In this document: piece by piece, positions 15,102-17,002 of the stretch | How positions within the stretch are numbered: the first letter of the stretch is position 1 | How the letters are laid out: each line of letters begins with the position of its first letter | Source of the DNA: an uncultured Chlorobiaceae bacterium | GTDB taxonomy: Bacteria; Bacteroidota; Chlorobiia; Chlorobiales; Chlorobiaceae | Direction of reading: 5' to 3' | Assembly (NCBI GenBank): GCA_903874585.1 | Contig: CAIQSY010000058.1 | Location: 1-17,002, forward strand | Length of the DNA: 17,002 nucleotides | Made by a program: the position numbers and the translations under genes | Notes under the pieces: generated by a model | Told to the model about the DNA's origin: nothing | Database searches by the model: none | The model's input: the letters and a program-made list of their open reading frames with translations, nothing else

Positions 15102-16160
15102 ATGCGTCAATTGAGGCTCCATTTTGAGGGAACGGCGACTCAAGCACATACCTTGCCAGCATCAGCACTGGTGCAAGCGCTTTCCCACTTTCAAAGGGTT
15201 GTTCATCTTCTTGCTATGGCTGAAGAGGGTAGAGAGGTTCAGCAACGAGCCCGAGTTACACGGGATATAGAGCGGCGCTTTCCTGTCATGTGCCGACCGC
15301 CTGAAGAGGGTGGATATGCCCAGCCTGTCGAGATTGGAGACACCTCCCATCAGCTTTTTGATGAACAGTCCGTTGAGGTCATTGCTCGAAAGACTTGCCA
15401 AACTCTTGATGCCGTTAATTCCGGCGAATCAAAAATACTGGCACAAATTGTCCCTGATACTTTTTACCGTCGCAGTATTCTGTCTGAATTAGATGCAATG
15501 CAACCCGTCCGACACTCAGGAGTTGTTATAAGCATTGAAGATTTCAGACAAAAGAAAATTCTTGATGGAGGAACGGCGCAGGAGAGGATTAAACATCTTT
15601 TAGCACCGCAAAGCAGCGAAATATCTCCAGCGGATTTGGGCTATGTCACCGGCACCTTGATTGAGATGAAATTTAATGAGCGTCGCCTGAGCCTGAAGCT
15701 TCTCGAATCGAACCGCTCACTTACGGCCACTTATGGCGAAGATTTTGAGCTGGTTCTGCTTGCTCATCCGCGTGAACTGATTCAGGTTCATGGCAATATT
15801 GTCTGGAATGAGGATGGAAGCCCTCATTCCATTTCAGATGTCGATGAGGTGCTTGAAATTGATGAGAGCCTGATTGAAATTCTTTTTGTAGAACTGGACG
15901 GAGCAGTTCTTAAGCCAAAGGTCCCGCTCGCATCCTATGTTTCTTATGACAGGGATACCCTGTTGTATGAAGCAAATGGCCCTTTTGATATTCTTTTGAA
16001 TTCAGTGACCCGGCCAAATCTTGAAGCGCAGCTTTATGAAGAACTTGCTATGCTTTGGAGTGAGTATGCAAAGGTGGAGCCAGGTACGTTGACCAAAGAT
16101 GCACAGCAATTGCGTCAGGAACTTCTCGATAGCTTTGCGGAGGAATCCAGTGCCAGTTAA
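15102..16160 (+). CDS. Uncharacterised 352-residue protein, partner of a HicA-like protein
   Basis: I do not recognise a named family. The ATG at 15102 is preferred because AAGGA lies just before it and MRQLRLHFEGTA makes a natural start; GTG 15072 and ATG 15078 are in frame. There is no signal peptide or membrane helix, so it should be cytosolic. The N-terminal part (to about 60) mixes a strand (LRLHFEG) with a helix around LVQALSHFQRVVHLLAMAEE. A middle part has VVISIEDFRQKKILDG. A beta-rich stretch follows, GTLIEMKFNERRLSLKLLE and then ELIQVHGNIVWNEDGSPHSI, ending in acidic VDEVLEID. The C-terminus is helical (ELAMLWSEYAKV). The stop overlaps the next gene by 11 bp, so the two are translated together. 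I infer an antitoxin, sensor or scaffold role from position only. Confidence 0.85.
   Translation: MRQLRLHFEGTATQAHTLPASALVQALSHFQRVVHLLAMAEEGREVQQRARVTRDIERRFPVMCRPPEEGGYAQPVEIGDTSHQLFDEQSVEVIARKTCQTLDAVNSGESKILAQIVPDTFYRRSILSELDAMQPVRHSGVVISIEDFRQKKILDGGTAQERIKHLLAPQSSEISPADLGYVTGTLIEMKFNERRLSLKLLESNRSLTATYGEDFELVLLAHPRELIQVHGNIVWNEDGSPHSISDVDEVLEIDESLIEILFVELDGAVLKPKVPLASYVSYDRDTLLYEANGPFDILLNSVTRPNLEAQLYEELAMLWSEYAKVEPGTLTKDAQQLRQELLDSFAEESSAS
16139..16143 (+). promoter_or_regulatory. Strong ribosome binding site of the HicA-like gene
   Basis: A perfect GGAGG lies six bases before the GTG at 16150 and inside the end of the upstream gene. It decides the start of the HicA-like gene against the in-frame ATG at 16099, which has no such site. 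Most core genes in the window have no Shine-Dalgarno sequence, so this one stands out. Confidence 0.8.
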
Positions 16161-16443
16161 AAAACGAGATGTTGAAGCATCCCTTGAACTCAAAGGATTC
16201 AAAAGAGTCGAAGGCGATCACTCATTTTTCATTTACTATTCCGAGGCTCATCAGAAAAGTCGTGTCAGAACGAGAACGTCTCATGGAACGGGATACAAGG
16301 ATATTTCCGATAATCTTGTGTCGAGCATGGCCAAACAATGTAAGCTGACCAACAAGCAATTTCGCGATCTTATTGAGTGCCCACTCAGCAGGGCTGAATT
16401 TGAGAAGATTCTTGTTGAAAAAGGTTTTGTTGAGCCTGATTGA
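16150..16443 (+). CDS. HicA-like small protein (possible toxin)
   Basis: The 97-residue product starts at GTG 16150 behind a perfect GGAGG. It opens KKRDVEASLELKGFKRVEGD and then has HSFFIYY, matching the HicA plan: an N-terminal helix, 'G(F/W)' turn, then a strand with a G-x-H motif whose histidine (H24 here) is catalytic in HicA mRNA interferases. It then departs from classical HicA: RVRTRTSHGTGYKDI carries a second T-S-H-G motif, and an extra C-terminal half follows with MAKQCKLTNKQFRDLIECPL and a last helix to residue 97, where HicA proteins are about 60 residues. No HicB is adjacent; the partner is the 352-aa protein it overlaps. RNase activity is inference; a nucleic-acid-binding role in another kind of defence or regulatory pair is equally open. 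Confidence 0.75.
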   Translation: MPVKKRDVEASLELKGFKRVEGDHSFFIYYSEAHQKSRVRTRTSHGTGYKDISDNLVSSMAKQCKLTNKQFRDLIECPLSRAEFEKILVEKGFVEPD

Positions 16444-16530
16444 ATTTATAGTCATCTCCTTTTTTCACTCCCGATTGCGCTGATTCAGGATTTTCCATCA
16501 CGACCCAAAACCCATACACCCACCACCACC

Positions 16531-16695
16531 TTGAAGAGCCATCACACCATTCTCCACGGCGACAGCCGAGAGATGAACCTCCTCGCTGACAGGTCTGTGC
16601 ACTTTGCCATGTTCCCTGAAGAGCTTCCGCACCGGCTCATCAAACTGTTCGCCTTCCGTGGCGATACGGTGCTCGATCCCTTCATGGGCAGTGGA
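16531..16695 (+). pseudogene. Internally deleted DNA methyltransferase (beta-class, N4-cytosine/N6-adenine type)
   Basis: The frame from TTG 16531 reads SHHTILHGDSREMNLLADRS, the usual N-terminus of restriction-modification and orphan methyltransferases, where it should continue to an S/DPPY catalytic motif. Instead it jumps at about 16602 to FAMFPEELPHRLIKLF and GDTVLDPFMGSG, the SAM-binding end of the same type of protein. The catalytic motif and the target-recognition region, some 190 residues in typical relatives, are gone, and the frame is kept across the junction. After GSG the similarity ends and the sequence passes into integrase remains. The protein cannot be an active methyltransferase. 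No restriction enzyme is visible nearby. Confidence 0.75.
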
Positions 16696-16942
16696 TGGAG
16701 CACAAGCGATACAGCGAAACCAGCTTGCAAAAAGTGTTAAAACATGCACTCGATAATGCAAAAAATCAAAAAACCAGTAACGCTTTCATTGGTTGCGGCG
16801 CGCTTATGCAACACATTTACTGGGAGCAGGAACTGATCTACGATACATACAAGAGTTAGGGCATAAGAGCAGTAAGACGACGGAAATCTATACCCACGTA
16901 TGCGAAGCACCTTGTGGTAGGATATGGTGCATAGATAAATGA
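16695..16942 (+). pseudogene. Frameshifted tyrosine recombinase (integrase), C-terminal remnant
   Basis: Pieces of one integrase C-terminus occur in three frames. From 16695 the first frame gives KRYSETSLQKVLKHALDNAK. A shift near 16765 gives KKPVTL, and a second shift near 16785 gives HWLRRAYATHLLGAGTDLRY, then IQELGHKSSKTTEIYTHV, stopping at 16940-16942. HxxR, the LGH histidine and the Y of IYTHV are the catalytic residues of the XerC/D-like family, so the active-site end is still readable. One residue is missing from the usual QELLGHKSS. The N-terminal two thirds are absent. Such enzymes move genomic islands or cassettes; this copy is dead but marks past integration here. Confidence 0.82.
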
Positions 16943-16948
16943 GTTACT

Positions 16949-16990
16949 GGTAAGCGTAAAAAAATATACAGATTGATTTTGAAGCTTACC
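16949..16990. repeat. Inverted repeat just after the integrase remnant
   Basis: GGTAAGC (16949-16955) and GCTTACC (16984-16990) are perfect 7-bp inverted repeats 28 bases apart. They lie just after the integrase remnant and before the window edge, where an element end or recombination site could be. Seven bases is short enough for chance. Confidence 0.25.
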
Positions 16991-17002
16991 TGCGAAAACA
17001 TC

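Noticed and set aside
15102..16443. Classical hicAB toxin-antitoxin locus
   Set aside because: No HicB-like partner is present on either side, and the small protein is longer than classical HicA, so I describe it only as HicA-like.
16498..16761. Minus-strand open frame (87 codons) opposite the methyltransferase remnant
   Set aside because: It is the antisense of a recognisable methyltransferase fragment and has no motif of its own.
1..17002. CRISPR array, insertion sequence or rRNA genes
   Set aside because: No regularly spaced repeats, no transposase with terminal repeats and no rRNA motifs were seen.

Overview
The window looks like chromosome of a green sulfur bacterium (Chlorobiaceae). 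This rests on the character of the housekeeping proteins (ThiC, TrpE, LepA, Fmt, GuaB), on gene starts that mostly lack a Shine-Dalgarno sequence, and on one promoter-like motif of the Bacteroidetes/Chlorobi type. I cannot fix the species from the sequence alone.

Layout. Positions 1-1060 carry, on the minus strand, the first 29 codons of a probable M24-family aminopeptidase and a ferredoxin-nitroreductase fusion. Positions 1128-2980 hold thiC on the plus strand behind a clear TPP riboswitch. It converges on a minus-strand operon greA - small 74-aa gene - tpiA (3054-4545), with a 12-bp inverted repeat between them. Next on the minus strand are trpE and an HtrA/DegP protease (4707-7738), ended by a strong intrinsic terminator. 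A short plus-strand membrane-anchored protein (7857-8285) runs into the tail of a minus-strand def-fmt-lepA-lepB cluster (8279-12586) of translation and export genes. Three serine tRNAs (GGA, TGA, GCT) follow on the minus strand, then guaB on the plus strand (13274-14767).

From about 14770 to the end the region changes character and looks like the worn remains of an accessory island. It has a short remnant of an XRE-type antitoxin and an intact two-gene unit. That unit is an uncharacterised 352-aa protein translationally overlapped with a HicA-like 97-aa protein that has a perfect GGAGG ribosome binding site. Beyond it lie a DNA methyltransferase with its middle deleted and a frameshifted tyrosine recombinase.

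How the genes work together. The left 14.7 kb is core metabolism and gene expression: thiamine pyrimidine synthesis with TPP feedback, glycolysis/gluconeogenesis, tryptophan and GMP synthesis, N-formyl-methionine cycling (Fmt/Def), signal peptide removal, envelope proteolysis and transcript cleavage. The best candidate for an undescribed system is the 15102-16443 pair: a HicA-like protein whose partner is not HicB but a large protein of unknown family, embedded in mobile-element debris.
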